A stretch of 64,000 bases of DNA, from the NCBI GenBank assembly GCA_027493625.1, contig JAOSKM010000002.1:682001-746000 (forward strand), written 5' to 3'. The notes beneath the pieces were generated by a model, which saw only the letters and a program-made list of their open reading frames with translations, was not told where the DNA came from and made no database searches. Shown here piece after piece: positions 1 to 10,379 of the stretch. The number at the start of each line of letters is the position of its first letter. Position 1 is the stretch's first letter. This DNA is from Planctomycetota bacterium (GTDB lineage: Bacteria > Planctomycetota > UBA8742 > UBA2392). The position numbers were made by a program, and so were the translations under genes.

Positions 1-1
1 C

Positions 2-76
2 GGGCAGGACCTGTGCTGGTTCGGCTCGCGCATACCGGGGGCACTGCGGCGGCTCGCGCCGGTGCTGGCCTGGTAG
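2..76 (+). CDS. C-terminal end of a CDS truncated by the window edge, unknown product
   Basis: Open frame GQDLCWFGSRIPGALRRLAPVLAW ending at TAG 74-76. Confidence 0.3.
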   Translation, partial: GQDLCWFGSRIPGALRRLAPVLAW

Positions 77-137
77 CGGGGCATGGCGGGCGGCGCGCCG
101 ATCGTTATATATGGAACGAACTGACGGAAATGCAGCC

Positions 138-881
138 ATGACGGAACCACTTGACCTGCTTGCCATCGGCGCGCACCCCGACGACGCCGAGATGACCTCC
201 GGCGGCTGGCTGTGCCTGGCCGCGAAACAGGGCTACCGCACCGGCGTGCTGCACCTGACCCGCGGCGAAATGGGCACCCACGGCACGCCCGAGCAGCGCG
301 AGCAGGAAGCCCGCGAAGCCGCAAAAATCATGGGCTGTGCGGCCATCGAGTTCGCGGGCATGCGCGACGGCTTCCTGGACGACGACGCCGACAGTGTGCG
401 CACGGTGGTCGGGATCATCCGCAGGCTGCAGCCCAAGGTGGTGATCGCGCCGCACGTCGTGTGCCACCACCCGGACCACGAGGCGGCCGCGCGCATGGCG
501 CGCAAGGCCGTGCACTTCGCCTCGCTGAAAGGCTACGAAGCCGGGCTGCCGGCGCACCGCATCCAGCGCCTGGTGACGGCGCGCTACAGCCAGCACTTCG
601 AGCCCAGCTTTTACATCGATGTCAGTGGTGTGATCGAGCAGAAGAAGCAGGCGATCCTGGCCTACAAGAGCCAGTTCCAGACCGTGATGGTCGAAGACGG
701 CAAGCCACTCACGCGCATGAGCAAGGACGGCTTCATCGACCAGTTCCTGAGCATCACAGCCATGTTCGGCCTGAAGTGCGGCTGCCTGCACGCCGAGGCC
801 TACCGCGTCGAGGTCGCGCCGCTGGTCAACGACCCGATCAAGCTGTTCGGCGAAGGCCCCGCCCAGCACCTGATTCGTTAG
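138..881 (+). CDS. bshB1: PIG-L family deacetylase, BshB1-like (bacillithiol biosynthesis)
   Basis: AIGAHPDDAEMTSGG metal-binding motif; TRGEMGTHGT; HHPDHEAA; full-length BshB1-like layout. Confidence 0.87.
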   Translation: MTEPLDLLAIGAHPDDAEMTSGGWLCLAAKQGYRTGVLHLTRGEMGTHGTPEQREQEAREAAKIMGCAAIEFAGMRDGFLDDDADSVRTVVGIIRRLQPKVVIAPHVVCHHPDHEAAARMARKAVHFASLKGYEAGLPAHRIQRLVTARYSQHFEPSFYIDVSGVIEQKKQAILAYKSQFQTVMVEDGKPLTRMSKDGFIDQFLSITAMFGLKCGCLHAEAYRVEVAPLVNDPIKLFGEGPAQHLIR

Positions 882-884
882 AGG

Positions 885-1616
885 CTACTCGTCCAGCGGG
901 CCGTCGGGGAACAGCTCCTCGAAGCTGGCGTAGCCGTGCAGCGGCGCGAGGTCGAGGTCGTTGCGCATGTGGTCCCAGCCGTCGTAGCCGGCCGCGATGG
1001 CGAACTTCAGGTTGGCGATGGCCCGGCTGCGCTCCTTGGCGCGCTCGGTTTCATCCACCATGGTGGAATGCACGGCGTAGGCGCAGGCCAGCTGGTAGTA
1101 GGCGTCTTCCGATTGCTCGGCGCGGCGGCGCTGTTCTGTCAGCGCCAGCGCCAGCTCAATGTTCTTCAATGCCTCGGCCCTGTTGCCCGCCGCGAACTGG
1201 CAGGCCGCCAAACCGATGTAGCAGTCGCACAGCACCAGCCCGTCCTCTGAACCTTCCGCCAGCGCGCGCTGGATGGCCGCCTCGTAGGACTCGGCCGACA
1301 GCCGTGGCATGCCATGGCCGCGCAGGGCGTAGGCCTTGATCTCGTGGTTCAGGGGATCATCGGGGTCAAGCTGCAGCAGGCGCTCGGCGCGGGCCAGCAT
1401 CGCTGCGTAATCCCGCGTCTGCACCATGCGGAAGGCGTCGCGCTGCAACTCGGTGACGCTGCCATCGAAGGCCACGCCGCCCGGCAGCTGGCGTTCCACC
1501 CGGCAATCGCGGGTTTCACGTTTCTTCTTCTTGTGGTGCTTGTGGGCGGCGCCGACGAACACGGCCGCCATCATCGAGACAATGGAAAGCACCAGGTAAA
1601 TCCGCGACATCCGCAT
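885..1616 (-). CDS. TPR-like protein with N-terminal membrane/signal segment
   Basis: Hydrophobic N-terminus, basic HKHHKKKKR stretch, helical repeats (ALKNIELALALTEQ). Confidence 0.65.
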   Translation of the reverse strand: MRMSRIYLVLSIVSMMAAVFVGAAHKHHKKKKRETRDCRVERQLPGGVAFDGSVTELQRDAFRMVQTRDYAAMLARAERLLQLDPDDPLNHEIKAYALRGHGMPRLSAESYEAAIQRALAEGSEDGLVLCDCYIGLAACQFAAGNRAEALKNIELALALTEQRRRAEQSEDAYYQLACAYAVHSTMVDETERAKERSRAIANLKFAIAAGYDGWDHMRNDLDLAPLHGYASFEELFPDGPLDE

Positions 1617-1673
1617 GGCTGCCTCCACCGGAAAGCATACCACGCGACCGCCACCGGGGCGAACGTTACCCGG

Positions 1674-2483
1674 CTACTGGTTCACCAGCTGATGGATGGC
1701 GTCCAGGGTACGCAGCACGGCGGGCATTTCATTCAGCGGGATCATATTGGGGCCGTCGCTGAGCGCCTTGTCAGGCTCGGGGTGCGTCTCGGCGAAGATT
1801 CCGTCGGCGCCCGCCGCCACGGCCGCGCGCGCCAGCACGGGCGCGAACTCGCGCTGGCCGCCGGACTTGTCGCCCGAGCCGCCGGGCAGCTGCACGCTGT
1901 GGGTGGCGTCGAAGACGACCGGGCAGCCGGTGCGCTTCATGATGGGGATGCTGCGCATGTCGCTGACCAGGTTGTTGTAGCCGAAGCTTGCGCCGCGCTC
2001 GGTCAGCATCACTTTGCCTTCGCTGCCGAAGGCGTTCATCTTCTGCACGACCTGGGCCATGTCCCAGGGCGCCAGGAACTGGCCCTTCTTCACGTTGATC
2101 ACCGCGCCGGTACTGGCTGCTGCTTCCAGCAGGTCGGTCTGGCGGCACAGGAACGCCGGGATCTGCAGGATGTCGCAGACCTCGGCGGTGGGGGCGCAAT
2201 GCTCGGGCAGATGCACGTCGGTCAGCACCGGCACATCGAACTCTTTCTTGATGGCTTCTAGCTGCTTCAGCCCCGCCTCGATGCCGGGGCCGCGGAACGA
2301 CTTGCCGCTGGTGCGGTTGGCCTTGTCGAAGCTGGCCTTGAAGATGTAAGGCAGGCCCAACTCGGCGCACGCCTTCTTCATGGCGGCCGCGATGCGCCGT
2401 GGCGTGTCCTCGTTTTCGAGCACGCAGGGGCCGGCGATCAGGAAGAGCTTCTTGCCGTCCAGGTTGAACTTGCCGAGCTTCAT
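1674..2483 (-). CDS. kdsA: 3-deoxy-8-phosphooctulonate synthase
   Basis: [44 protein letters not shown] motifs. Confidence 0.95.
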   Translation of the reverse strand: MKLGKFNLDGKKLFLIAGPCVLENEDTPRRIAAAMKKACAELGLPYIFKASFDKANRTSGKSFRGPGIEAGLKQLEAIKKEFDVPVLTDVHLPEHCAPTAEVCDILQIPAFLCRQTDLLEAAASTGAVINVKKGQFLAPWDMAQVVQKMNAFGSEGKVMLTERGASFGYNNLVSDMRSIPIMKRTGCPVVFDATHSVQLPGGSGDKSGGQREFAPVLARAAVAAGADGIFAETHPEPDKALSDGPNMIPLNEMPAVLRTLDAIHQLVNQ

Positions 2484-2563
2484 GGGGTTGCTCCGGTTAG
2501 CCGCGGCCATCAAAGCAAAAAGGCGGCGAGCGCGCCAGCGCCCGCCACCTTCAGGGTTCCGGG

Positions 2564-3193
2564 CTACTTCGAGGCGCCGTCAGCGGGCGGGATGTCGCCC
2601 TTGCGCGCGGTTTCGAACACGATCTGGTTGGTGGCGCCCCGGCGTTCCGCGATCGGGGTGTCGCCGTTCTTGAGCAGCGTAAGCGACTGCGTGCCCGTGA
2701 GCGGGAACTCCTTGCCGTCCGGCGCGGACTTCAGCCAGGCGACGCGCGTGTCGCTCATGCCCCGGCGGTCCCATACCTCAAGCACGATCTGCTCGCCCTG
2801 CTGCCAGGTCACTTCGAACGGGCGGTCTGACCACGAGGCCGTCAGCGGGTCCTTGCCCACGGTGGCCAGGCGCTCGCCGTATTCGCGGCTGTCCCACAGG
2901 GTTTCTTCTTTGCCCTCGGAGTTGACGCGCTTGATCAGCACCTGCAGGTCCACCTTTTCGCCCTCGTCGAACTCATCCTTGTCCACGCTGACGCTGGTGA
3001 TCTTGACCGTGTAGACGCCGCTCTTGTCCACGCCCTTGGCGCCCGCGCTGAAGAAGCCGTGCACCAGGTCGCCGATTACCGGGGTGTCGGGGAAAACCAG
3101 CCGACCGCGCCGACGCCGATCACCGCCAGCAGCAGCACCAGCACCAGACCGCCGACCTTGCTGCCCTTTTTTGCCCTTCTTCGGGTCGCCCAT
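2564..3193 (-). CDS. Uncharacterised membrane-anchored protein; reading frame disrupted by two apparent compensating indels
   Basis: The +1 frame between about 3093 and 3167 encodes a perfect TM segment ([27 protein letters not shown]); breaks fall at poly-T/C (3164-3172) and GGGGAAAA (3089-3096). Confidence 0.6.
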   Translation of the reverse strand: MGDPKKGKKGQQGRRSGAGAAAGGDRRRRGRLVFPDTPVIGDLVHGFFSAGAKGVDKSGVYTVKITSVSVDKDEFDEGEKVDLQVLIKRVNSEGKEETLWDSREYGERLATVGKDPLTASWSDRPFEVTWQQGEQIVLEVWDRRGMSDTRVAWLKSAPDGKEFPLTGTQSLTLLKNGDTPIAERRGATNQIVFETARKGDIPPADGASK

Positions 3194-3423
3194 GGCTTCT
3201 CCTTGGTTGTTCCTGATTGCTGCAGGATACCGCTTTCGGAGGGTCAGCCCAAGGCTTGAAACCCAAGTGGCATGGTCAGGCGTGTAAATCCGGCGCAATT
3301 GACTGGGCCTTTTGGCCTGCCTGTCCGTTCAATTTGACAGCAGACACTTTCTTGGAACGTCGAACAGCCCGGCTGTCGTGTTTACGGCAGCCGGACTCGG
3401 CACTCTGTACCTGGGACCTGCCC

Positions 3424-4911
3424 ATGCCGGACCTGCTGGTTGATCTCGAAACTCCGCAGAACGAAACGCCGTTGTACCAGCGCATCGCGGATTCGATCCG
3501 CGCCGACGTGCTCGCGGGGCGCCTGCGCCGGGGCGAGCGCGTGCCCTCGACGCGTACGCTGGCCAAAGAGCTGGACGTGAACCGAAACACGGTGGCCCAG
3601 GCCTACGAGCAACTGGTGGCCGAGGGTTTCCTGGAAGGCAAACATGGCAGCGGCACCTACGTCGCGCGCGAGCTGCCCCAGGCCAACTTCAACGTGAAGT
3701 CGGGCCTGCGTACACAGCAGAAACTGCGGCGCGTGGCGCTGGCCAATTCGCCGGTGCCGCCGGCGTTTTACCACCGCGTGCTGCAGGCCGAGAACCCGGC
3801 CCCCGTGCCCGGCGTGGACATCGACATGCGCCTGGGCGCACCCGACATCAGCGCCTTTCCCCTGCGCCAGTGGAGGCGCATCGTGGGCAATCAGTTGCTG
3901 GTCGCCCGCCGCGACCGCATGAACTACGGCAGCGCCTACGGCCTGCAGGAATTGCGCGAGCAGATTGCCGCCTACCTGGGGCGCGCGCGCGGCATTGATT
4001 GCGGCTATCGCAACGTGCTGGTCACCAGCGGCAGCCAGCAGGGCTTATGGCTGGCGGCTTCGCTGCTGGTCGGCGAAGGCGACGCCGTGATGGTGGAGGA
4101 CCCGGGCTACCTGGGCGCGCGCAGCATCTTCAGCGCGCTGGGCGCCAAGCAGGTTGCGATACCCGTGGACGACGCGGGGGCCGACGCCGCCGTGGTCGCG
4201 CGCAATCTGGCCGAGGGGCTGCAGCCCAAGCTGCTGCACCTGACCCCCAGCCACCAGTACCCGACGGGCGTGACGCTTTCCGCCGCGCGCCGCATGGAAA
4301 TGCTGGAGCTCGCGGCCGAGCACGGCTTCATGATCGTGGAGGACGACTACGACTCCGAGTTCCGTTACGAGGGCCGGCCGGTGCGTGCCTTGGCGGGCAT
4401 CGACGGCGCGGACTCGGTGATCTACGTGGGCAGCTTCAGCAAGGTGATGTACCCGAGCCTGCGGGTGGGCTATGTGGTTGCGCCGGAGTGGCTGATCGAG
4501 GCGATGGTGGGCCTGCGCTGGCACATCGACTTCATGCCGCCGATGCTGGAAAGCGCGGCGCTGGCGCAGTTCATCGAGGAGGGGCATTTCGAGCGCCATC
4601 TGCGCCGCATGCGCACCCTGTACGCCGAGAAACGCGCTGCCTTCAACGAGATCCTGCAGCAGAACCTGCCGACGGCGCTGCCGCAGCCCGTGCCCGCGGG
4701 CGGCATGAAAATGATGCTGAACGTGCCCGCGCACTTGACCCGTCAAGATGCATACCAGAAAGCAATGGAGGCGGGCGTGAGGGTTTACGACCAGAGCGCC
4801 TGCTACTTCGAGCAGGAGAAAGCGCCCAACCGCCTCACCATCGGCTTCACTGCCCTGCCGATCGAGAAAGTGCGAGAGGCCGCCCACAGGCTCGTCCGCG
4901 CCTGGACGTAG
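3424..4911 (+). CDS. MocR/PdxR-like transcriptional regulator (GntR HTH + class I aminotransferase domain)
   Basis: LYQRIADSIRADVLAGRLRRGERVPSTRTLAKELDVNRNTVAQAYEQL followed by PLP fold (YVGSFSKVMYPSLRVGY). Confidence 0.92.
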   Translation: MPDLLVDLETPQNETPLYQRIADSIRADVLAGRLRRGERVPSTRTLAKELDVNRNTVAQAYEQLVAEGFLEGKHGSGTYVARELPQANFNVKSGLRTQQKLRRVALANSPVPPAFYHRVLQAENPAPVPGVDIDMRLGAPDISAFPLRQWRRIVGNQLLVARRDRMNYGSAYGLQELREQIAAYLGRARGIDCGYRNVLVTSGSQQGLWLAASLLVGEGDAVMVEDPGYLGARSIFSALGAKQVAIPVDDAGADAAVVARNLAEGLQPKLLHLTPSHQYPTGVTLSAARRMEMLELAAEHGFMIVEDDYDSEFRYEGRPVRALAGIDGADSVIYVGSFSKVMYPSLRVGYVVAPEWLIEAMVGLRWHIDFMPPMLESAALAQFIEEGHFERHLRRMRTLYAEKRAAFNEILQQNLPTALPQPVPAGGMKMMLNVPAHLTRQDAYQKAMEAGVRVYDQSACYFEQEKAPNRLTIGFTALPIEKVREAAHRLVRAWT

Positions 4912-4921
4912 CAACACGGCC

Positions 4922-4960
4922 GCCAAGGTTCACCGGGCGAGACGCCCGATGAACCTTGGC
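4922..4960. terminator. Bidirectional hairpin between convergent genes
   Basis: 18-bp arms GCCAAGGTTCAcCGGGCG / CGCCCGaTGAACCTTGGC with 3-nt loop, one mismatch. Confidence 0.75.
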
Positions 4961-4972
4961 GGGACTTCGATG

Positions 4973-7900
4973 TCACTTGGCGGGCTTCTTCTTCGCCGGA
5001 GTTTTCCTGGTCGTGGTTTTGGCTGCGGCTGTCTTTTTTGCGGGCGTCTTCTTCGGAGCAGCGGCCTTTTTGGTAGCGGTCTTTTTTGCCGGGGTCTTCG
5101 GCTGGCTCTTCCTGGTTGTTGCCTTCGATGACTCCCCGGCTTTTCCTGCCTTTGCCGTGGATTCTGTGCGCTGGCGGCCGGAACTTCTGCCCGGCTTCTT
5201 TGCCGTCTCCTTTGCCGTCTCTTTCCCGGCCGGCTTGGCTGTCTTTGCCGGCTTTCGCGTGGCGGTTCTGCGCGGCTTGGTCTTGGCGGTCTCAGCAGGC
5301 TTGGCGGATTCGGTGACGTGGAGTGTGGCAGCCTGTGCCGGCGCGGCCTGCGGCTTCTCGACTGCCGCGGGCTCGGCCTTGCGTCCTGCCTCTGTCGGCG
5401 GCTGAGCGGCGCGCGCGGATTCACGCTCGCGGGCCTTGCGGCCTCCGCGCCTGCCACGGCGTCGCTTGCCTTCGCCGGCCTGGGCCGGCTCGCCCGGCTT
5501 TGCGGGCGCCGCTGCCTTGGGCGCTTCCTTCACGATTTCCATCTTCACTTCGGGCAGCTGGTCGCCGAAGCTGACAGCCTTGCCGGCGTCCTGCTTGATG
5601 CGCTGATCGCGCGCCTGGCGCTCCAGCTCACGTTCGCGCTGGCGGCGACCGCCGCGACGGCGGCGGCGACCTTTGGCGTCACCGGGGGCCTGGGCCGCAG
5701 CGGGGCTGGCGGCGCCGGACGGCGGCGGGGGCAGCGGTACGTTGGTCTTGGCCTTGGGGCCGCCCTGGGCGAAGCTGTTGATGCGCTGGTCCATGTCGTA
5801 CAGCACGCGCACGCCGCGGTCGTTCACATAGAAGAAGCGCGACTGGCCGAGCACCAGGTCCTTGGCGTACTCGAACACGATGCGCTTCTCGAAGGTGTCC
5901 TCGAGTTCGTTGATGTCGTCGCGGAATTCGCTGTGCAGGTGCGACAGCACGTGCGGATGAACCTGCACCGCCAGCTCAACCACGCGCTCCTCGAGCAGCG
6001 CCAGCTTCATGCGGCGCAGCAGCGACAGGCACATGGTCTCGGCGCTGCGCACCATGCCGAAGCCGCCGCAGGTGGGGCAGCCGACGTAAGTGTAGTTCTT
6101 GATGCTGGGGCGCACCCGTTGACGCGTCAACTCGATGACGCCGAAGGGGCTCATCTTCGCCACCTTGGTGCGGGCGCGGTCCTTGCGCAGCTCGCGGCGC
6201 AGGGCGTGCTCGACGTCGCTGCGGTGCTTGGCGCTGGCCATGTCGATCAGGTCGCAGCACACGATGCCGCCCAGGTCGCGCAGGCGCAGCTGGCGGCAGA
6301 TCTCGGGGATCGCCTCCATGTTGGTCTGGTAGGCGGTCTTCTCGGCGTCGCCCGCCGACGTGAACTTGCCGGAGTTCACGTCGATGCTGATCAGCGCTTC
6401 GGTCTGCTCGACGTAGAGGTAGCCGCCCGACTTCAGCGTCACCTTCTTGTCGAAGATGTGGTCGAGCTGGCTTTCCAGGCCGATGCTGAAGAACAGCGGC
6501 ACGTCGGATTCATACAGCTTCACACGGTCGCGGAAGCTGGGCATCAGCTGGTCGAAGAACGCCACCACGCGGTCGAACACCGTCTTGTCGTCGATCACGA
6601 TCTCGCTGGTGTCGGCCGTGAAGTAATCGCGCACCGCGCGGATGGCGGGGTCGCTGTCGGTGTACAGCAGCGCCGGGGCCTCGGCGTCGTGGATGCGCTC
6701 GCTGATCACGTTCCAGACGCGCAGCAGGTAGTTGAGGTCGCGGTTCAGGTCCTCGAAGCTGCGATTGATGGCGGCGGTGCGCACGATCACGCCCATTCCC
6801 TCGGGCACCGGCAGGCGGTCCAGCATCTTGCGCAGGTCGCTGCGCGCGCCGCCGTCTTCGATCTTGCGGCTCACGCCGCCGCGGTTGCTGTTGGGCGTAA
6901 GCACCATGTAACGGCCGGGCAGGCTGACGAATGTGCTCAGGCCCGGGCCCTTGCCGCCCTGGCTGGCCTTGGTGACCTGCACCACCACTTCCTGGTTGCG
7001 GCGCAGCAGGTTCTGCAGCTTGGGCAGCGGGGGCGGTGGTAGCGGTACATGGGGCCGGGCAGCGGGCCTTCGCCGCCGGAGCCCTGGCCGTCGATGTCTT
7101 TCGGTTTTTCGGGGACGGAGCGGGGGCTTCGGATGGGCCTGAGGTGCCGCCCAGCTCATCCGCAACGCGCCTGGGGAGCCTGCCGCCGCGGCGCTTGGGC
7201 GTGCGGCGCCGCCGTTTGCGGGCGGCCTCGGCCGGTTTGCTTTCCGCGGCCGGCGTCGAGGCAGCGGGCGCTTCGGGCTGGGCTGTTTGCGTCCCGGGTT
7301 GCTGGGCCGCAGGTGTCGCAGGCTCGGCGGGCGCCTGCGCTTCGGTCTGGGGCGGGGCCTCGGGTTGCGGCGCGGCCGGCGGGGCGGGCTCCGCACCGGG
7401 AGCGGGCTGCTGCGCCATCGCCTGGGGGCGCCGTTGCCGCTCTTCTTCTTGCGGCGCCTGCGGCGGCGCTTCTTGTCCGCGGCGGCGGGTTGGGCCTGCG
7501 GGGCGGCGGTTTCGGAGGTGGTGACGACCTCGGCCGTCACGGTCACCTCGGGTGCCGTCGTGGGGGCGGCCTCGGCCCTGGGGGCTTCTTTGTCCGGGGG
7601 CTCGATGTTGAGGGGCGAGTCCGAAACCTGGTGGCCCCGGTGTTCCTCTTCGAGCTTCTCAAGGAATTCGGCCTCGACGGCGCCGCTGCGCGCCTCGTGG
7701 ACGATGGTGCCGTCGCCCACATAGTCTTCGACCTGCTCGACGTCGCGTTCTTCCTCGGCGTGCAGCAGGGTTTCCTCGGGCAGAGACTCCTTGATGCGCA
7801 GGGTGCGCGGGTAGAGCTCGCGGATGTCGTTGTTGCCTTGGTAACTGTAGTTGACGTCGCTGACGTGCAGGAAGCCGTTGCGCTCGAGGCCGATGTCCAC

Positions 7901-8074
7901 GAACGCGGCCTGGATGCCGGGCTCGACGTTGTTGACGATGCCCTTGTAGATGTTGCCGACATGCTTGAGCTGGCTGGGGCGGTCGATGAAAAACTCGTAC
8001 AGTCGGCCGTCTTCAAGCACCGCGATGCGGCATTCGTCGCCCTCAGCGACATTCATGTAAATCTTGCGTGCCAT
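4973..8074 (-). CDS. Ribonuclease E/G family protein with long low-complexity S1 insert and Lys/Ala/Pro C-terminal tail
   Basis: MARKIYMNVAEGDECRIAVLEDGRLYEFFID; SIDVNSGKFT; DLIDMASAKHRSDVE; VGCPTCGGFGMV zinc-link-like; frame shifts within 7030-7440. Confidence 0.88.
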   Translation of the reverse strand: MARKIYMNVAEGDECRIAVLEDGRLYEFFIDRPSQLKHVGNIYKGIVNNVEPGIQAAFVDIGLERNGFLHVSDVNYSYQGNNDIRELYPRTLRIKESLPEETLLHAEEERDVEQVEDYVGDGTIVHEARSGAVEAEFLEKLEEEHRGHQVSDSPLNIEPPDKEAPRAEAAPTTAPEVTVTAEVVTTSETAAPQAQPAAADKKRRRRRRKKKSGNGAPRRWRSSPLPVRSPPRRPRRNPRPRPRPKRRRPPSLRHLRPSNPGRKQPSPKRPLPRRRPRKANRPRPPANGGAARPSAAAAGSPGALRMSWAAPQAHPKPPLRPRKTERHRRPGLRRRRPAARPHVPLPPPPLPKLQNLLRRNQEVVVQVTKASQGGKGPGLSTFVSLPGRYMVLTPNSNRGGVSRKIEDGGARSDLRKMLDRLPVPEGMGVIVRTAAINRSFEDLNRDLNYLLRVWNVISERIHDAEAPALLYTDSDPAIRAVRDYFTADTSEIVIDDKTVFDRVVAFFDQLMPSFRDRVKLYESDVPLFFSIGLESQLDHIFDKKVTLKSGGYLYVEQTEALISIDVNSGKFTSAGDAEKTAYQTNMEAIPEICRQLRLRDLGGIVCCDLIDMASAKHRSDVEHALRRELRKDRARTKVAKMSPFGVIELTRQRVRPSIKNYTYVGCPTCGGFGMVRSAETMCLSLLRRMKLALLEERVVELAVQVHPHVLSHLHSEFRDDINELEDTFEKRIVFEYAKDLVLGQSRFFYVNDRGVRVLYDMDQRINSFAQGGPKAKTNVPLPPPPSGAASPAAAQAPGDAKGRRRRRGGRRQRERELERQARDQRIKQDAGKAVSFGDQLPEVKMEIVKEAPKAAAPAKPGEPAQAGEGKRRRGRRGGRKARERESARAAQPPTEAGRKAEPAAVEKPQAAPAQAATLHVTESAKPAETAKTKPRRTATRKPAKTAKPAGKETAKETAKKPGRSSGRQRTESTAKAGKAGESSKATTRKSQPKTPAKKTATKKAAAPKKTPAKKTAAAKTTTRKTPAKKKPAK

Positions 8075-8084
8075 GTTCTTCCAT

Positions 8085-8755
8085 TCACTCGGACGACGAG
8101 TCGTCCTGTATTTCCGGAAGCTCGGCAAGGATGGTTCTGGTCTTGGTGACCAGGTGCCGGTTGGGATCGAGTTGCAGAACCTGCAGCAGGTCGGAGGGCT
8201 TCATGCCGCCCTGCTGGCTGACGGCCAGGCGCATCTTGAGCGTCCTGCCTTCCAGCCTTGCGCTTTGCGTGAAAGCGCGCGCGTCAAAGCTTCGGGGCGC
8301 CTTTCCCCTGCCGCGGCTGCGGGTGAAGGGGTGGCTGTCCGATTCGTTGAACCGATCCAGCCTGGCCTGAAGCTCAGTCAGTTCTGCAAAGTCCGGCGGA
8401 AGCTCGCACTCGTACTCGACCGCGATAACCCGCGGGCGGCCCTTCGCGATCTCGGCCCACAACAGCCTGAGACCCGGGGCATCACCGCCCCCAGCTGGTT
8501 CACAACCTGCTCGGGTGCGGGTGCTTCAGCCTCGTGCTCGATGTCGATATCGACGATCTCGTCGAGGCTTTCAACGCCCAGGGGAATCGCCAGTGCAAAC
8601 GAGACTTTGGGGTGAGGGTTGAAACCCTGCGTGTGTGCGACCCTCAGGCCGGACCTTCTCAGCGCCAGTTCAAACACCCGCATCAGGTCGTGGTGCGAGA
8701 TGAACCTCAGCGCTTCGCGCTTTTCAAAGCGCATGCGATACCGGCTGACGGTCAT
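8085..8755 (-). CDS. TIGR03936/DUF2344 radical-SAM-associated protein (frameshifted)
   Basis: YRMRFEKREALRFISHHDLMRVFELALRRSGL...GFNPHPKVSFALAIPLGVES; continuation in another frame after CCCGGGG at 8473-8479; next to rne/rng as is common. Confidence 0.78.
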
Positions 8756-8905
8756 CGTCCCGTTCGCGGGCGGGCCCTGGGGCCTTCCGTCGAACTTGTG
8801 ATCCTCCGGCCCATCCCGGGCCTTACGGGGGCGGCACTCCCGCCCCTAGCTCCGGAGTTCTTCCGGTAAACTCTGATGCGGCGGGACACGCGTCCCGCCC
8901 GCTTA

Positions 8906-10029
8906 CTATTCCTGCTTCGGGGCGCTCGCGCGCAGCGAAGCGGAGAAATCGAACTTCACGTCGAACACAGTCGCCAGTTCCGTGCCCGGCTGGCTGACCG
9001 TGCCGCCCAGTCTGTACTCCCACTGCACGTGGGCGGCCACGCCCTTCACCAGGTCGAGCAACAGCTGCCCGCCCTTGATGTCCGGCGCGCTGAAACGGGT
9101 CTTCAGTCCGTTCACCGTTACTTCGTGTTCACGCTTCACGGGCACCGCATCGAAGCTCAGGCGCGCGGCTGTGGGCTCGGCGACTGTGCCGTAAAGCTTT
9201 TCCAGCTTGTAGGTGAAGTCGTACTCGATGGCGCCGCCGAAGCTGGCGCCGACCGGGAAGCGACGGCGCACGGACAGGGTCTCGCCGATCTTCAGCTTTG
9301 CGTCCGCGCTGAATTCAGGCTGCACGCTGAGCGCAATGTGCAACGGGTCCTGCAGGCGACCGGGGTAGTTGGCCTGGTCGGCAAAGCCGTAGTCGGCGTA
9401 GTAGGTCTCGTGGTTCAGGCGCCCCGTCTCGGACGCACTGAACCAGGCGCTGGCGCTGAAGTCGCGCGCCTGTGTGCCGCGGTTCTGCTCAAGGCTGCTG
9501 GCGTTGACACCGACCCATCCCGGGATGTTGGTGACCTCGCTGCGCTCACCGCCGGGCAGCACTTCCTGGAAACCGGTCTTGTGCAGGTCGGATTGCGGCC
9601 CAATGAAACCGGTGTAGCGCGCCTCGCCGTTGTCGATCATGAACTGCATGACATCGAACTGGAAGCTCAGGCGCAGATCTTTGCGCCCTTCCAGCGGGTC
9701 TTCACCGGCGATCAGCGTGAAGTGATTGATCCAGTTCTCGCTGATGCGGAAACTCTCGACCGGCTTGCCGGCGTCGCTGACCGTGCCGCTGCGCACCGCG
9801 TTGGAGTAGCACTCATAGGCGAAGCGGTCGTCGGCGATGGCGCGGAAGCGCGGCTCAATCACCACCTCCGCGGCCTGGGCCGTGATCTCAGACCCGAGCT
9901 TGAACTCGTAGGGTTTGTTCAGGCCGTCCACGTCAGGCTGCGCCAGAACGAAGGCGGCCACGCCAGCGGCGATCAGCAGTGCCGGAATCCCGATGCGAAA
10001 AGCGTGTTTCAAGGCAACTTCCTTCACAA
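8906..10029 (-). CDS. Secreted/lipid-anchored hypothetical protein
   Basis: Long ORF, hydrophobic N-terminus LKHAFRIGIPALLIAAGVAAFVLAQP; alternative GTG/TTG starts. Confidence 0.6.
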
Positions 10030-10379
10030 ACGAATGCGGAATGGTAGCGGGGCAAGTCCGCCTGTCAATTGGGCGCAGGGGTTTTCCCGCCCAGGGGCTA
10101 CATCGTAAACCATTGATAATGAAACGCTTACGAAGCCAGATTCGCCGGACGAAAGCAACTGCATCCATCCGCCAAGGGCGGGCAGGTTGTCGAGCAGGAT
10201 GCGCGGCATCCTGCGGTTGCGCAGGCTGCCACCTTTCGCCGGGCGGGACGCCCGCCGGACGCATCGGCCGGAGGCCGATGTGCCCTGCCTGATCCGTCGT
10301 GCATCGGGATTTCGTTCTCGCGGCCGCAACCGCGCCGCTACAATAGGAAGTCCCTGAGTCCGCCCCCGCCGGACCCGCC

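Noticed and set aside
5318-7042. 574-aa plus-strand ORF opposite RNase E, and similar long ORFs such as 19331-20893, 30563-32341, 22334-23482 and 43908-46193
   Set aside because: Shadow ORFs expected in high-GC DNA. Composition is His/Gly/Ala/Arg-rich without motifs, and the opposite strand carries clear conserved families.
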